DNA from: an uncultured bacterium
Lineage (GTDB): Bacteria > Patescibacteriota > Gracilibacteria > Absconditabacterales > Absconditicoccaceae
Length of the DNA stretch: 41,340 nucleotides
Assembly: GCA_937906635.1 (NCBI GenBank)
Contig: CALCYP010000005.1
Span: 1-41,340, forward strand
Direction: 5' to 3'
Position 1 is the first letter of the stretch. Every line of letters begins with the position of its first letter. The notes beneath the pieces are model-generated. The model did not search any database and was not told the DNA's origin. It saw only the letters and a program-made list of their open reading frames with translations. Both the position numbers and the translations under genes were made by a program. Shown in pieces: positions 1 through 10,884 of this stretch.

Positions 1-30
1 CTAGCCACTGGCTAGTGTTTTTATATTTTA
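1..30 (+). terminator. Hairpin with T-rich tail at window edge
   Basis: CTAGCC-ACT-GGCTAG is a perfect 6-bp stem with a 3-base loop, followed by TGTTTTTATATTTT. It looks like an intrinsic terminator for a gene to the left of the window. The stem could be longer, because its left side starts at base 1. Confidence 0.5.
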
Positions 31-105
31 CTAATTTTTTTCCCGGACACTACTGTTGTAGAATCAAAAAAAATATTACCAAAGGATATCGCAGAGACAA
101 AAAAA

Positions 106-3100
106 ATGAAAAATAAATTAGATAACCTACAAAAGAGTCTAAATAATAGAGAAAAAATGATAGAGAATAATTTAATGTCAAAAGATGATTTTAAAAGAAC
201 AATTGAAGATCAGGTTAAAGAATTAGAAAAAAAATGAGATTTAAATAATGAAGAAAGGATAAAATTACGCGAGCTAAATGAACAATTACACAACGAATTT
301 TATATAGAAATAATGTATGCTGAATCAGTAGAAAGTCAAAAAGAAGCACTAAGATATGGGTGAATAGATGACATGGTTAGGTGAACTGTTTTATCTGATT
401 TAGCAAGAGCAGCATGAGGAATAAAATGAGTCGAAAATAGTGATATTTATAACGATATAGAGGGGGCATGATGATGAATATTTAACTGGACAGATGCAAA
501 TAGTAGAGCAGCATTTGATTTTATAAGAGACATAGCAGTAGAGGTCGTTTTATGTTATTTAGCAGCTTGTACTGCATGAGCGGCAACAGAATTATTAGCA
601 GCCCATACATTAAAATTAGTTTCATCAACAGCAAGATGAATAAAAATAATAAAATGGGCGAGAAACTTAAGTAGAATATGAAAGTTTGCAATAAAATGAT
701 TATGAGTAGTGGCTAAACTATGAATTGAATGATCACTATTTTATGTGAATAACACATTACTATCACACCGGGTAAAATGAGAACCATGGGAAGATACAAA
801 AGAATTTCTATTAGATCCAAAATGATACGCTAAAAGTATTGCTTTTTTTGGAGTACTAAAGTGATTATGAAAATTATGAGAACTATTTCAAAAATGAGGA
901 GAAAAAGCTATTCAAAGTATATTAAATCAACCAGTAAAAGATAAGAAAGCATTGGAATCAGTAATGAATCGAACATTACAAGTATCTGGTGTTTGATTTG
1001 AGTTTTGAAACTTGTATCTAACTGACAATCTTGTAAATTTAATATTTTGAGATGAACGAGCATCAATGACTCGAGAATCAGCAATAAATCAGCTTTGAAT
1101 AATACTATGATTGAGATTAGCATGAAAAACAGGACTTCAAGACAAAATAATTGAAGAATTTTGACCCACAGTAAAGGCTAAAATCGAAGTAAATTGAAAA
1201 GCAGTTGAAATAACTGTTCCATTTAGGAAAGGAATGATAGTCAAAAATTGATATTTTGATTGATACGTAAAATGAGTAGAACCCGCAAAGCCATCACCAT
1301 ATAGAGCTAAAAGAGATGCCGAAAAAAGACAAGAGTACATAGAAGAACAAGCAAAGGATTTCTTTGAGAGTGAAAACCCATGAAAAAAGTATGAAGATTT
1401 ACCAAAAGAAAAGCAGTTAGAATACGAAGCTCGAGCAAAGAAATATCTAGAGCATATACAAAATACTGCAAAAAATTTATATGAACAAGAAAATCCTTGA
1501 AATAAAATTAAATATGAGGATTTAACCGAGACACAAAAATCAGAATACGAACTTCGTGCTGAAGAAGCATTTCAAGATGCAAAACAGGCATTAAAAGATA
1601 TATATATTAAGCAAATGTGATCAAAGCTTCATGAAGAACGAAGAAAAAGCTATGCTACCAAAATTGAAAACAGAGATGAAAATTGAGCTATTAAGCCGAG
1701 AATTAAAAAAACAACTGATAAAGAATGGATAGAGAAACATTGAACTAATGAAGTAGATATAGCAAATACAAAATTTGAAGATTTACCAAAGGATCGACAA
1801 GTAGAGAATACTGCTGCAGCAACAGTAGCAATTAATTTAATATACGAAAAAGTATTAAGGTGAGAAGAAATCACACCAGAAATGGTTGAAGAAATGTCTG
1901 CAAAAGTACATGAAGAACGATTAAAGAGAAATCAGTACGCAAAGTGATGAGAGTTAGATAAGCCATACAAAGAATTACCAGAAGTAGAAAAAGCTAAAGA
2001 TAGAGATCAAATACTAGAGGCGATAGAAACTATGCAATGAAAAAGAAAAAGATTTGAAATAGAAAAAAATATGAAAGAGCAAAAACTAATAAAAGAATTG
2101 TATGAACAAGAAAATCCTGGTAAAAAATATGAAGATTTAACTACAAAAGAACAAGAACAAGTACAAAACGAACATAAATATAAAGAACATGTTGAACAAG
2201 AATTAAAGAAAGAAACAATAAAGGAGCAAATATCAAAACTTAATGAAATGAAAAGACAACTATCTAAAGAATTATCTTGAGAAAAGAAAAACAATCCAGA
2301 AATATGAAAGAAAAAACAATTAATTGAGACAATTGAAGAAAAACTAAAAAATATGGAAGATAATATCAGAGAATATGATGTGGATTTTGATCCGAATACA
2401 TGAACTTTTAGTAGCTTTGGAGGAATTGATAAATTTGTAGACTATTTGTTTGACAAATTAAATAATGGAATTGAAGATTGAAAATTAAATAAACGTAGAG
2501 ATTTAAAAAACTTCAATAACAATGTTCAACTCACTATAGATTACATGACCAAAAAAATAATTAGTGATTGATCTGGTGTGAAAAAGACATATAGGGAGCG
2601 ACAGATAGAAAATATTGACGAAGATATGAATTCTCCAGAATCGTTTAAAAACAGTGTAGATAAGGTAAAAAAAGTCTTAGATAAAAAAGCTGTTGATCAG
2701 TGGCTAGACAATCCACAGCGATATAATTCTCATGGTTTTGATCATACAATATTCGTAGTATCGTGAACTAAAAGTACTTTTGATGGGATAGACTGAACAA
2801 AAAAACAATTGATAGAGAAGTATAACTTAAGCGAACTGCCAGAAGAGAGAGTAAAGAAATTATCAGAGTATCTTGTAAAAATGAGTGCAATTTTACACGA
2901 TTTTTGATATCCGAAACAAATATGAAAGGACAAGTCTACACATGCGACGCGTTGAGCAGAAGTATTTAATAAAGAAATAAGAAAAGAATTTGAAAGAGAT
3001 CTAAAAGATAGGTTTGGATTGGATGAAAAAACAGTAAAAGATATTAGCTGTGACATGTATAATTCTGTATGTTTTCATGGAGCTGATAAAGCTTCACAAC

Positions 3101-4629
3101 ATTACACAATAAAAATAGAATGAATAGACTCCAATGGTCGTAGTTACTGATGATTATTAGCATGAGAAAAGTGAACCAAAAATGAAATTTTAACAACAGA
3201 AAACGCAAAAGATAATTTGGATTTTGAAAATATGAGGATTTCATATAAAGATTGATGAGAATTATTAGCAATTAGGCAAGCTTTGGAATTTACAAAGAAT
3301 TGGGGAGATTTAAAGTACAAGACCGCCAATTGAATTGAGGTTAGACCAGAGAATGGAAAATCAATTGAACAATTTATGAAAGATATGAATGTAACAAGGA
3401 TAGAGTCACAAGGTGGACAGTTTATAGAACTACATTATGAGTGAAAAGCTGAAATTACTCAAAATGCTATAGATCATGCAATGTGACGGAAGTGTGATTT
3501 TACAATAAATTTTGATAATGGAGATGCTAAGGTTGTATATAAATATAAGGAACAAAAATATATGAAAGTAAAAAAAGAAAGTTTACAGAAAAAAAAATTT
3601 ACAAAAGAGGATTTAATAGTAGTCACAGAAGAACAAGCCAAAAATCTTGGTAATGTTACAGATGTTGTTGCAGAAGGAGGAGCTAAGATAGATGTATCAT
3701 ATGACAAATATAGTTGAAGAACTTTGGATAAAAAAGGGGAAAGATGATGAGCATGACTTGAATGTAAGGACTATAATTTATTAGAAAACCCATTAGCTGC
3801 AGTACGTGTCGGTGATAACCTAGATATGACATATGATAGGTTAATCCCAACACAAAAAAACGCAATCTTTTTAACGACATTGTATAACTTGTGAGATTGA
3901 TGAGATGTAGCAAAATTATTTAAAATTATGGAAGAGTATAATAAGAATAAATGAGTAATAGATCCAAAACTAAAACAAAAAAAAGTTAGAATAAATCTTT
4001 ATGAAATGTTTGAAGAATGAGAGCATACCAGCAATTGGATTAAATGAAAGAAGCAGATAGATTTTGATTTTGATTATAAAACATATTTGTTACAAGATTG
4101 AACATTTGATTTGAAACATTTTAAAAAAGATATCTTTAGAAAGATCAAAAAATCTTGAGAAATAAAAACTGATGTATCTGAAGAAATATTAAAACAATCA
4201 GAAGATTTAATTTGACGAGATGATATGTGACCATATTCAATTCGTCACATGGTTGGTTTAAGAGGAATAAGAAACGTCGAATTTATTGACAATGAGGTAA
4301 GAATCGTTATAGATGAAGATATTCAATTCAATTCAGATTTAACATTTGATGCAGATTGAAAATTGAGAACTGTTATAGAGGATTGAGTAGAAGTACCTTT
4401 GGTAGAGTTTCACTTACGGAGAGAATGAACGGCACTATTTAGAAATACAATTGGTTGAGATTTAATAAAATCTTCAGTGTTTGACTCACAATGAAATATG
4501 ATATGAACAATTGAATGAAATTGACATGTTATATATACCGAAGAGTTCCGCAACAATCCAAAATTCCAAAAATTTGTAAAGGCCAAAGACAGGTTTGACA
4601 TGGAACACCCAATGAAAATAAATAACTAA
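106..4629 (+). CDS. Giant RyR-like / HD-domain protein
   Basis: A protein of 1507 residues when TGA is read as Gly. Residues about 140-215 are Ala/Gly-rich and hydrophobic and may insert in or lie on the membrane. Three copies of a motif of the type E-N-P-G-K-K-Y-E-D-L (about 420, 460 and 665) lie in charged, coiled-coil-like sequence. Two segments starting H-E-E-R (about 509 and 602) resemble bacterial RyR-type domains; the second reads ELDKPYKELPEVEKAKDRD. An HD-type metal-dependent phosphohydrolase signature follows: H876/H880, H931-D932, H946, H991 and D994. The C-terminal 450 residues are not recognised. ATG 106 is the first in-frame start, but the frame is open from base 16 and the codons before it look coding, so the true start may be upstream or non-ATG. 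RyR-type domains are thought to bind ligands and HD domains cleave phosphoesters. A nucleotide-responsive enzyme is my inference. Confidence 0.72.
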
Positions 4630-4658
4630 ATTAAATTTTATATTCTAATTTACAAAAA

Positions 4659-5369
4659 ATGGAAACAATGAACATAAATGAAGGATGGGAAAATAATAAT
4701 ATAAACTGACAAATTGCAGCAAGACTAAAAAAAATTTGAGAATTAAAATGAGAAGCTGTCTATAGGTACGATGATTCTCCAAATTGTTTTAAATATATGT
4801 GAAGAATCATCAAAGTATGATTGAAAGCTGTTTGAGCTGAAGTTTGAGATATACCAGATGATAGTGATTATGTTTATACAGTAAACTTATGAGATATTGC
4901 TATATGTGAAGATTTTCGTACAGTATTACAGCAAATACAAAAAGAACAGTGATTTGATATTGAGATATCTGATGATATTTCAATATCTGATTGTGAAAAA
5001 TTATTATGATGGGATGATAATCTACCTAGTATAGATAAAATGATTGAAGATTCTGGTACTACATTTAAATTATGAGCTAAAGAACGTGTTAGAGAAGAAG
5101 TACAAAAATTCAATAAAACATGATTGGCATTTTTCTCTTTTGATGTTATAGGTTGAGAGTTTAGCTTAATAGCATCAAACAAATATTTGAAAGATATGAT
5201 AATTAATAAGGATAAAAATTTTTACTATGAAATGGTTAGAGTGAAAACACGAATAACTGAAGATTTACCAATAAAATTACAAGAATATGCTGAAAAATGG
5301 CGCGAAAAAGAAAAAAATGAAAAAGAAGAGAGGGATAAAAATATTAATAATCTAAAAAAAGATATTTAA
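4659..5369 (+). CDS. Hypothetical protein, 236 aa
   Basis: Not recognised. The product is acidic, soluble-looking and has no signal peptide. Its end is charged and helical (residues about 210-230 rich in K and E, ending NNLKKDI). The ATG at 4659 is preceded by an A-rich stretch, and a second in-frame ATG lies three codons later. It starts 29 bases after the RyR/HD gene and ends 17 bases before the CYTH gene, all on one strand, so the three probably share a transcript. The function may therefore belong with the HD and CYTH proteins, but nothing in the sequence proves that. Confidence 0.75.
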
Positions 5370-5386
5370 CATTTATCGACTGAGAT

Positions 5387-5872
5387 ATGGATAATTCTCT
5401 TGAAATTGAAAGAAAATTCTTGGTTTCAGAACTACCAAAAAACTTAGAAATCTACCATCATGATGAAATTGAACAGTGATATTTTGTGTTAGAAGAAAAT
5501 ATAGAAGAACGTATTCGCCATAGATGAAATAAATATTATCATACAAAAAAAGTATGACACTGAGAGGTGAGAGAGGAATGTGAAAGTGAAATTACAAAAG
5601 AAGAATTTGATTTGATATGGCAAAAGACTGAGTGAAAAAGAATTTATAAAACTCGCTATGTAATCCCTTACAATAATCATAATATTGAGCTTGATATTTA
5701 CCACGATAATCTAGAATGATTAATTGTATGCGAGATTGAATTTCATAACATTGAAGAATCTAAAACTTTTATATTTCCGAAACGGTTTTGAAAAGAAATT
5801 ACAAATGATGAAAATTTTAAAAACAGAAATCTTATTTATAAAGAATATAATGAACTGAAAAACCTTTTGTAA
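5387..5872 (+). CDS. CYTH-domain protein (triphosphate tunnel family)
   Basis: A 161-residue protein covering a whole CYTH domain. The N-terminus has the diagnostic ExExK-type motif as EIERKFLV (residues 6-13). Alternating charged strands follow, including a basic HRGNKYYHTKK segment, an E-x-E strand (ECESEI), and late strands IELDIY and VCEIEF carrying the acidic residues that normally line the metal/triphosphate tunnel. Members of the family hydrolyse inorganic tripolyphosphate or thiamine triphosphate, or make cAMP (class IV cyclases); the substrate cannot be told from sequence. It is the last gene of the apparent operon with the RyR/HD protein and is followed by a terminator. The neighbourhood suggests phosphate or nucleotide signalling. 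Confidence 0.85.
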
Positions 5873-5905
5873 AAAACAATAAATATACAATATTGTACCC
5901 CAAGA

Positions 5906-5935
5906 AATATCCAAGCACATGTTGGATATTTTTTT
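5906..5935 (+). terminator. Intrinsic terminator after CYTH gene
   Basis: AATATCCAA (5906-5914) pairs with TTGGATATT (5922-5930) across a 7-base loop and runs into a T tract. It closes the 106-5872 gene cluster. Confidence 0.85.
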
Positions 5936-5997
5936 CCATTGACATATTCTATTCCAACAATCTGTATGCAAAAACAATTCAAAATCTAACAAAAAAA

Positions 5998-6036
5998 TTT
6001 GCATTTTCAAAAAAAATGATTATATTTCTTATAGTT
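5998..6036 (+). promoter_or_regulatory. Promoter-like 39-bp repeat, copy 1
   Basis: The block contains TTGCAT (5999-6004), a 16-base spacer and TATATT (6021-6026), a plausible sigma-70 type promoter for the AbiE pair that starts at 6060. The whole 39 bases recur at 8882-8920 with three differences, in the same orientation, on the other side of the AbiE/ATPase block. Confidence 0.6.
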
Positions 6037-6059
6037 GTATTTATTTATTACTTTGAGAA

Positions 6060-6665
6060 ATGAATTTGCGTGAATTAGAAAAAATCACAAAAGAACTTCC
6101 ATGTTTTTCGATACAGCAAATAAAGCTTTTTGAACCAGATTTTCTTCGCTGAAATTTAAAAAACTGGCATGAAAAATGATATTTAGATCGCATAACAAAA
6201 TGACGATACTGTTTTTCATCTTTACCAAAATTAGAAGAAAATTCGTATATTATCAGTCATTCGATATATCAACCAAGTTATATCAGTATGGAATCTGCAC
6301 TAAGATATTATAATCTAATCCCAGAATGAGTTTTTATAACTACAGCATGTTCCAGCAAAAAAACTCAAAAATTTACATGAGACAGATGAACTTTTTACTA
6401 CTATCACATCAAACCTTCACTATTTCGAGGCTATGAAACAAAGAAAACTCAATATTGATCATTCTATTTAGCTACTCCTGAAAAACTAATCTGTGACTTC
6501 TTTTATCTAAAACCAAATTTAAAAAAATCAGACATTCCAGAATTGAGAATCGATTTTGATTTACTATATCAGCTAACAACAAGAGAAAACATCGAATCAT
6601 GTGCCAAAAAATTTAATAATAAAAGACTATCCAATATTATTTCAGATTTTATATCATACAAATAA
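6060..6665 (+). CDS. abiEi: AbiEi-type antitoxin
   Basis: A 201-residue protein resembling the AbiEi/DUF6088-type antitoxins of type IV toxin-antitoxin systems. An N-terminal winged-helix-like part (residues 1-55, with a K-G-R-Y turn) is followed by the typical core: S-x-E-S-A-L-R-Y-Y near 80 and a region ending HIKPSLFRGY near 130. In AbiE systems this protein represses its own promoter through the winged helix and counteracts the toxin without binding it stably. The toxin gene begins two bases after this stop codon, so the pair is translationally coupled. It is preceded by the promoter-like repeat at 5998-6036. The ATG follows an AT-rich leader without a Shine-Dalgarno box. Confidence 0.82.
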
Positions 6666-6667
6666 AA

Positions 6668-7441
6668 ATGCTCAGCTTAAACGAAATTCTTTCATACTAT
6701 CCACCAAAGTTGCATAATTTTCCAAAATGAATTTTGAGAGAGTATTTACAATATTTAATCTTACAAAATATTTTTTCACAAGAAATTTCAAATAAATTAT
6801 GTTTCATATGATGAACATCACTAAGAATTTGATATTGATCACAAAGATTTTCAGAAGACTTAGATTTTGATAATCGATGATTAACTGTCAACGAATTTGA
6901 AGAAATGACAAAAAATATAGAAAAAATGCTAAAATTAGAGTGATACGAAGTAAACATAAGACATATCTACAAATGAGCTTTTCATTGTACAATAAAAATT
7001 CCTCAATTATTATACGACAATAATTTAGCAAGCATGTCAACTGAGAATCTGACTATCAAAATTGATACCACTCCACAATGATTTTCATACGAGGAAAAGC
7101 AAAAGTTAGTCCAGAATTTTTGATTAATTTTTCCAATTAACGTAGCAAATGAACAAACTTTACTAAGCATGAAAATATCAGCATTCTTCTCTAGAATCAA
7201 GGGTAGAGATTTATTCGACATAGTCTATCTCATATGAAAAACTAAGTCTCCTAATCGAGACATTTTGAAAGAAAATTTTAATATTTCCAATTCAGAGCAA
7301 CTAAAAAAGAAAATAGCTGAGAAAAATCAGACCTTAAACTTCGTACAACTCCAAAAAGACGTCCAGCCTTTTCTTTTTGATCCAAACAATCAATCAGTTC
7401 AATATTTCCCACAAATTATAGAACAAACAACATTTGAATAA
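6668..7441 (+). CDS. abiEii: AbiEii-type nucleotidyltransferase toxin
   Basis: A 257-residue member of the AbiEii family (DNA polymerase beta-like nucleotidyltransferase fold). The active-site signature is intact: GGTSLR (48-53), then R60-x-S62-x-D64-x-D66 with the two metal-binding aspartates. A later K-I-S-A-F-F-S-R-x-K-G-R-D-x-x-D-I segment (about 167-185) is also typical. AbiEii toxins inhibit growth, and some modify tRNA 3' ends; in other hosts they give phage abortive infection. The gene is two bases downstream of the AbiEi antitoxin and is followed by a terminator shared with the convergent ATPase gene. Confidence 0.87.
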
Positions 7442-7470
7442 AAAATTTTACACAAAAAAAATCTCTTGAA

Positions 7471-7520
7471 AAAATACTCATTCCAGTATCAATAAACCAA
7501 CACTCTCGAATGAGTATTTT
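7471..7520. terminator. Bidirectional terminator between abiEii and ATPase
   Basis: AAAATACTCATTC (7471-7483) pairs with GAATGAGTATTTT (7508-7520) across a 24-base loop, with A and T runs on the outer sides. It lies between two convergent genes and touches the ATPase stop codon, so it can serve both. Confidence 0.7.
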
Positions 7521-8785
7521 TATTCTAAATCATAAAACGGTACAATATTTATTGTATATCAATTAATTACTATCTTTTCCTCTTGTTCAGCAGTAATAAT
7601 AAACGCATTTTTTTCACCAAATTTCTTCATAGCATCGATACATCATTGAATTTCTCTTGATTTATTCGTTTCATTTAATTCAAAACAAGATTGATAAATC
7701 AGAGTCTGTCTTCACAAAGGTACAATAAAATCTGTTTCAGATCAGTTTTTTAGGAAAAATATATTATTCCCATATTTTCTATAAAGATACTGAAATAAGG
7801 TATTTTCCAATCTTTTTCAATCATCAGAAGAAAATTTAAAGTTAATTGCAGTTAAATATCATGTATCGAATGTATAAATCTTCTTGAGAACTTGTTTTCT
7901 TAATGATTTATCTCGCTTAGAAACAGATTGTGAAAAATATACCGTATTCAAATAATCTACAAAAGTATATAGAATATTTTTATCGAATTTAAATCATTGA
8001 GTTTTTAAAGTATCAGCAATTTTATTTACAGAAAACTCTTTTGTAGCACATTGTAATAATAATTTAATAAATTGCTTCAATAAAGTCGCATCTTTAATTT
8101 CATATCTTTCAATTATGTCATTATAAATCATCACATCGAAATACTCCTGAATAATTTTTGTCTTCGTTTCTTCTTTCAATCAAATTAATTCTGGGAATCC
8201 TCACCATTTTAGATATTCAGTTTGTAATGATATGAGTTTAGATTTTCATTTCGATGAAAATTTCTTTCAATCAAATCAATTAAAATACAAAAATTCTAAA
8301 AATGACAAAGGTAGTAGTTCATAAGCTATACTTCTTCATCTCAAAGCCGTAGCAATTTCACTAGAAAGTAGTTTTGCATTACTTCAAGTAATGTGTATGT
8401 GTTTTACTCATTCATCATAAATTCTTCTGATGAATTTTTCCCGTCAATTAATATTTTGTATTTCATCAAAGAAAAAATGAACATTATTTAAATCAATATT
8501 AGGATATAATTCTTTGTATGCTTCAAGTAATATTGATAATTCCTTTCATTGAACATCCATTCTTTCATCTTCAAAATTGATATACACGATATTCTTTTTC
8601 GATACTCATGATGAAACAAGTTTTCATATAAGAGAAAATAGGTAGGAACTTTTTCAAGCCCTCCTTGGTCAAATGATAGAAATAATTTTTCATGAATCCA
8701 AATCTACTTTCAACGACCTCTCTTTGACGAGCTTTAATTCATTTTCATGAAAATCAGAAATAATTTGTTTAAATAATTTTTTCAT
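7520..8785 (-). CDS. AAA_14 / DUF4143-type ATPase
   Basis: A 421-residue member of the bacterial ATPase group with an AAA_14 domain followed by DUF4143. Walker A is GPRRAGKS (39-46), with two of its glycines encoded by TGA. Walker B is HFFFDEIQN (about 103-111), and an ITGSN sensor-like strand follows near 133. The C-terminal half has the DUF4143 look: FKFDKNILYTFVDYL, then a nuclease-like strand order ending E-T-D-F-I. The family is widespread and poorly understood, and often sits in variable islands near toxin-antitoxin genes. Here it is convergent with AbiEii and has a promoter covered by two palindromes. Start ATG at 8785 follows an A-rich leader. Confidence 0.85.
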
Positions 8786-8797
8786 TTTTTATAAATA

Positions 8798-8850
8798 GTT
8801 TCTGTAAAATACAGAAACATTGTAATAAAAGTTTCTTGAATTTCAAGAAA
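8798..8850 (-). promoter_or_regulatory. ATPase promoter with twin palindromic operators
   Basis: Read on the minus strand, TTGAAA (8841-8846), a 16-base spacer and TACAAT (8819-8824) form a good promoter for the ATPase gene. A perfect 9-1-9 palindrome (8832-8850, TTTCTTGAA half-sites) overlaps the -35 box. A second palindrome (8798-8818, GTTTCTGTA/TACAGAAAC with a 3-base centre) covers the expected transcription start. The half-sites share TTTCT. The layout suggests a repressor-controlled promoter. Confidence 0.65.
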
Positions 8851-8881
8851 AATTGAGTTTTTTTGGAAAAATACCAATTTT

Positions 8882-8920
8882 TTTGCATTTTCAAAAAAAA
8901 TAAACATATTTCTTATAGTT
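8882..8920 (+). repeat. Promoter-like 39-bp repeat, copy 2
   Basis: Second copy of the 5998-6036 block: 20 exact bases (TTTGCATTTTCAAAAAAAAT), a short variable stretch, then 15 exact bases (ATATTTCTTATAGTT). It lies upstream of the HAD gene but 73 bases from its start, so here it may be a boundary rather than a promoter. Confidence 0.75.
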
Positions 8921-8934
8921 AAAATAACAAGTAC

Positions 8935-8962
8935 TTGACATTTTATATCACATAAATAATAA
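8935..8962 (+). promoter_or_regulatory. Promoter for HAD gene
   Basis: TTGACA (8935-8940), a 16-base spacer and TAATAA (8957-8962), 31 bases before the HAD start codon. Confidence 0.55.
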
Positions 8963-8992
8963 TGTAAATACTTTAATTGAATAACGCGCATT

Positions 8993-9880
8993 ATGTGAAG
9001 AAATAGAGAATCTGCTGAAATAAGAGAGGAGAAGCAGAATAAAAACGACGAGAAAGCCGATAAAAAAAAGATGGAAAGAGAAAAAAAAGAAAAAAGAAGA
9101 GGGGAGAGGAGAGCCAGAAAACAAGAAAAAAATATCAGAGAGAAAACTGAGTTGATTACAGACAATTCAGAGATAATAGAGAAAATTTTAGAGGATAACC
9201 CATTATTGAGACAGAAAAAAATAATCTGTTTTGATTTGTATTGAACATTAATTTATCGTCCACATACACATTGAAAGACTAAGCATTTTCTAAAAAAAGT
9301 GTGAATTGAGCCATTTAAAAAATATTATGAGATAATTCAAACACATGGAAAGGAATATGTGAAAACTGCTTATGAATCTGTGGATGGATTCAAGATGCCA
9401 AATCGTGTCATCCATGCTTTACAAAAGCACACTGATGAAGAAGTAAAAAATACCAAAATATACCCAAAAGCACTTTGAGTACTAAAAAAACTGAAAAATA
9501 GTTGATATAAATTAGCTCTAATTTCAAACTTATCTCAAGATTTTGAAGCACCACTGAGGAGGCTTATTCCAAATGATGTTTTTGATTATGAAGCTCTTTC
9601 ATATGACTTGTGAGTCATGAAACCAGATGCAAGAATATTTAAAAAAGTATTAGATGATGCAAACAGTGGTCAACCACAGCAATCTGAAGAAATTAAAATG
9701 AAAGATATGTTGATGATTTGAGATACTCAAAAGCACGATGTGGATTGAGCAAAAAATGTCTGAATGGATGCAATTTTGATAGATAGGAATGAGAAAAATA
9801 TAAATTATGATGAAGAAAAAGATTCGATTATAATACATACATTAGCGGATTTGCTTGATATTTTGTGAATTGATTACTAA
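8993..9880 (+). CDS. HAD-superfamily hydrolase with charged N-terminal extension
   Basis: A 295-residue protein. Residues 1-75 are an unusual extension, nearly all Lys, Arg and Glu (KKKMEREKKEKRRGERRARK), probably a coiled coil or nucleic-acid-binding tail. The HAD core follows: motif I ICFDLYGTLI with nucleophile D81, motif II LISNLS, motif III Lys in G-V-M-K-P-D, and motif IV GDTQKHDVDGA. In motif I the second acidic residue is Tyr (D-x-Y-G-T), as in L-2-haloacid dehalogenase-like and some phosphatase members. The substrate is unknown. The TGA right after the ATG reads as Gly; the next in-frame ATG lies about 27 codons in, still within the charged tail. It faces the deacetylase gene convergently with a 26-base gap. 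Confidence 0.83.
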
Positions 9881-9906
9881 TTACACTCCAACAGAATGAC
9901 ATATTT

Positions 9907-10764
9907 TTAATTACTAATTTCTCTGCGTTTTTTTCGTAAATTTTTTCAAGTTATTGGTTCTTCATATCAATTTTCAGGGCTTACTATATCTGTAAGTGGT
10001 TTGCATTCAAGTCACTGCTTTTGAGCTTGTTGGATACATTTTGAAATTCTTCAAAAATCAGCTGGCTTTACATGAAATAATTCTATTTCACCATTATGTA
10101 ATGTTTTACCATCTTTCCAAGTACAATCACTTCGTCAAAATGGTAAATATCAAAGCTCTTTTAATATCGCCAAATGTTCAGGTTTACTATCTCCGCATCA
10201 TCCAGGGAAACGGAAAAACGGAAAATCTCTTTTCATTCTGTTCAAATAATCTTCTCAAAGAGAATTAATGACTTCTTGTTCCCAATCTAAAATTTGTTTT
10301 CTTAGTAAATCAGGTTCAGAAGCTCTAAAATAGTGATGATTGTAAGAATGGCAGCAAACTTGATGTCATTCATTGATAGCTCTTTTCCGTTGTTCAGCAT
10401 GCATTTTAATACGAGTCCCTGGAATGAAAAATGTCGCCTTTACATTGTATTTTGCCAAAGTATCTAAAATTTGCTCTGTGTATTTTGCCCCACATCAGTC
10501 ATCAATCGTTATGGACATTTCAGGTTTTGTTAAATCTCAGGAAACGATTGGTGCATTTACTTTTTGAATTAAACTATCGTACAGATTTCATTGTTCAATC
10601 GCATCTACAAAGCTAATTGTATCGGCATTTTGCTTTTGAGACAGAGTGTCAAATGTTTGCAAAGTAATTTCTTCTTTTGATTTTTCCAAACTATTTTGTC
10701 ATTGAGAATCACAAGACACAAGAAATGCTGGAGCAGCAAGCAAAAATCATAATTTTTTATTCAT
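9907..10764 (-). CDS. Lipoprotein polysaccharide deacetylase (NodB/CE4 family)
   Basis: A 285-residue secreted protein. Residues 1-18 form a lipoprotein signal peptide with lipobox FLVS-C18. The NodB homology domain has motif 1 SITIDDG (metal-binding D88-D89 region), motif 2 H139-S-Y-N-H143 and motif 3 RFPGG (185-189). CE4 enzymes remove N- or O-acetyl groups from peptidoglycan or other glycans; a membrane-anchored copy would act on the cell wall or on a partner's wall. All the motif ligands are present, so it is probably active. The minus-strand gene ends 26 bases from the HAD stop. The 120 bases between its start and the helicase end are AT-rich with no clear signal. Confidence 0.9.
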
Positions 10765-10884
10765 CAAGTAGAATATAATAGATAAATTATTATATTGACA
10801 TTATAAGTATTTTTAGTTTTTTTTCAAGATTCTCTAAAAAAAGTGTTGAAATTTGTTAACAACAAAATCATAGAAGCCACAATC

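Noticed and set aside
106..4629. Many broken pseudogenes interrupted by TGA
   Set aside because: Reading TGA as Gly restores one continuous frame; no other stops or frameshifts occur.
9996..10268. Plus-strand open frame in the deacetylase region
   Set aside because: Antisense shadow of the NodB motifs on the minus strand.
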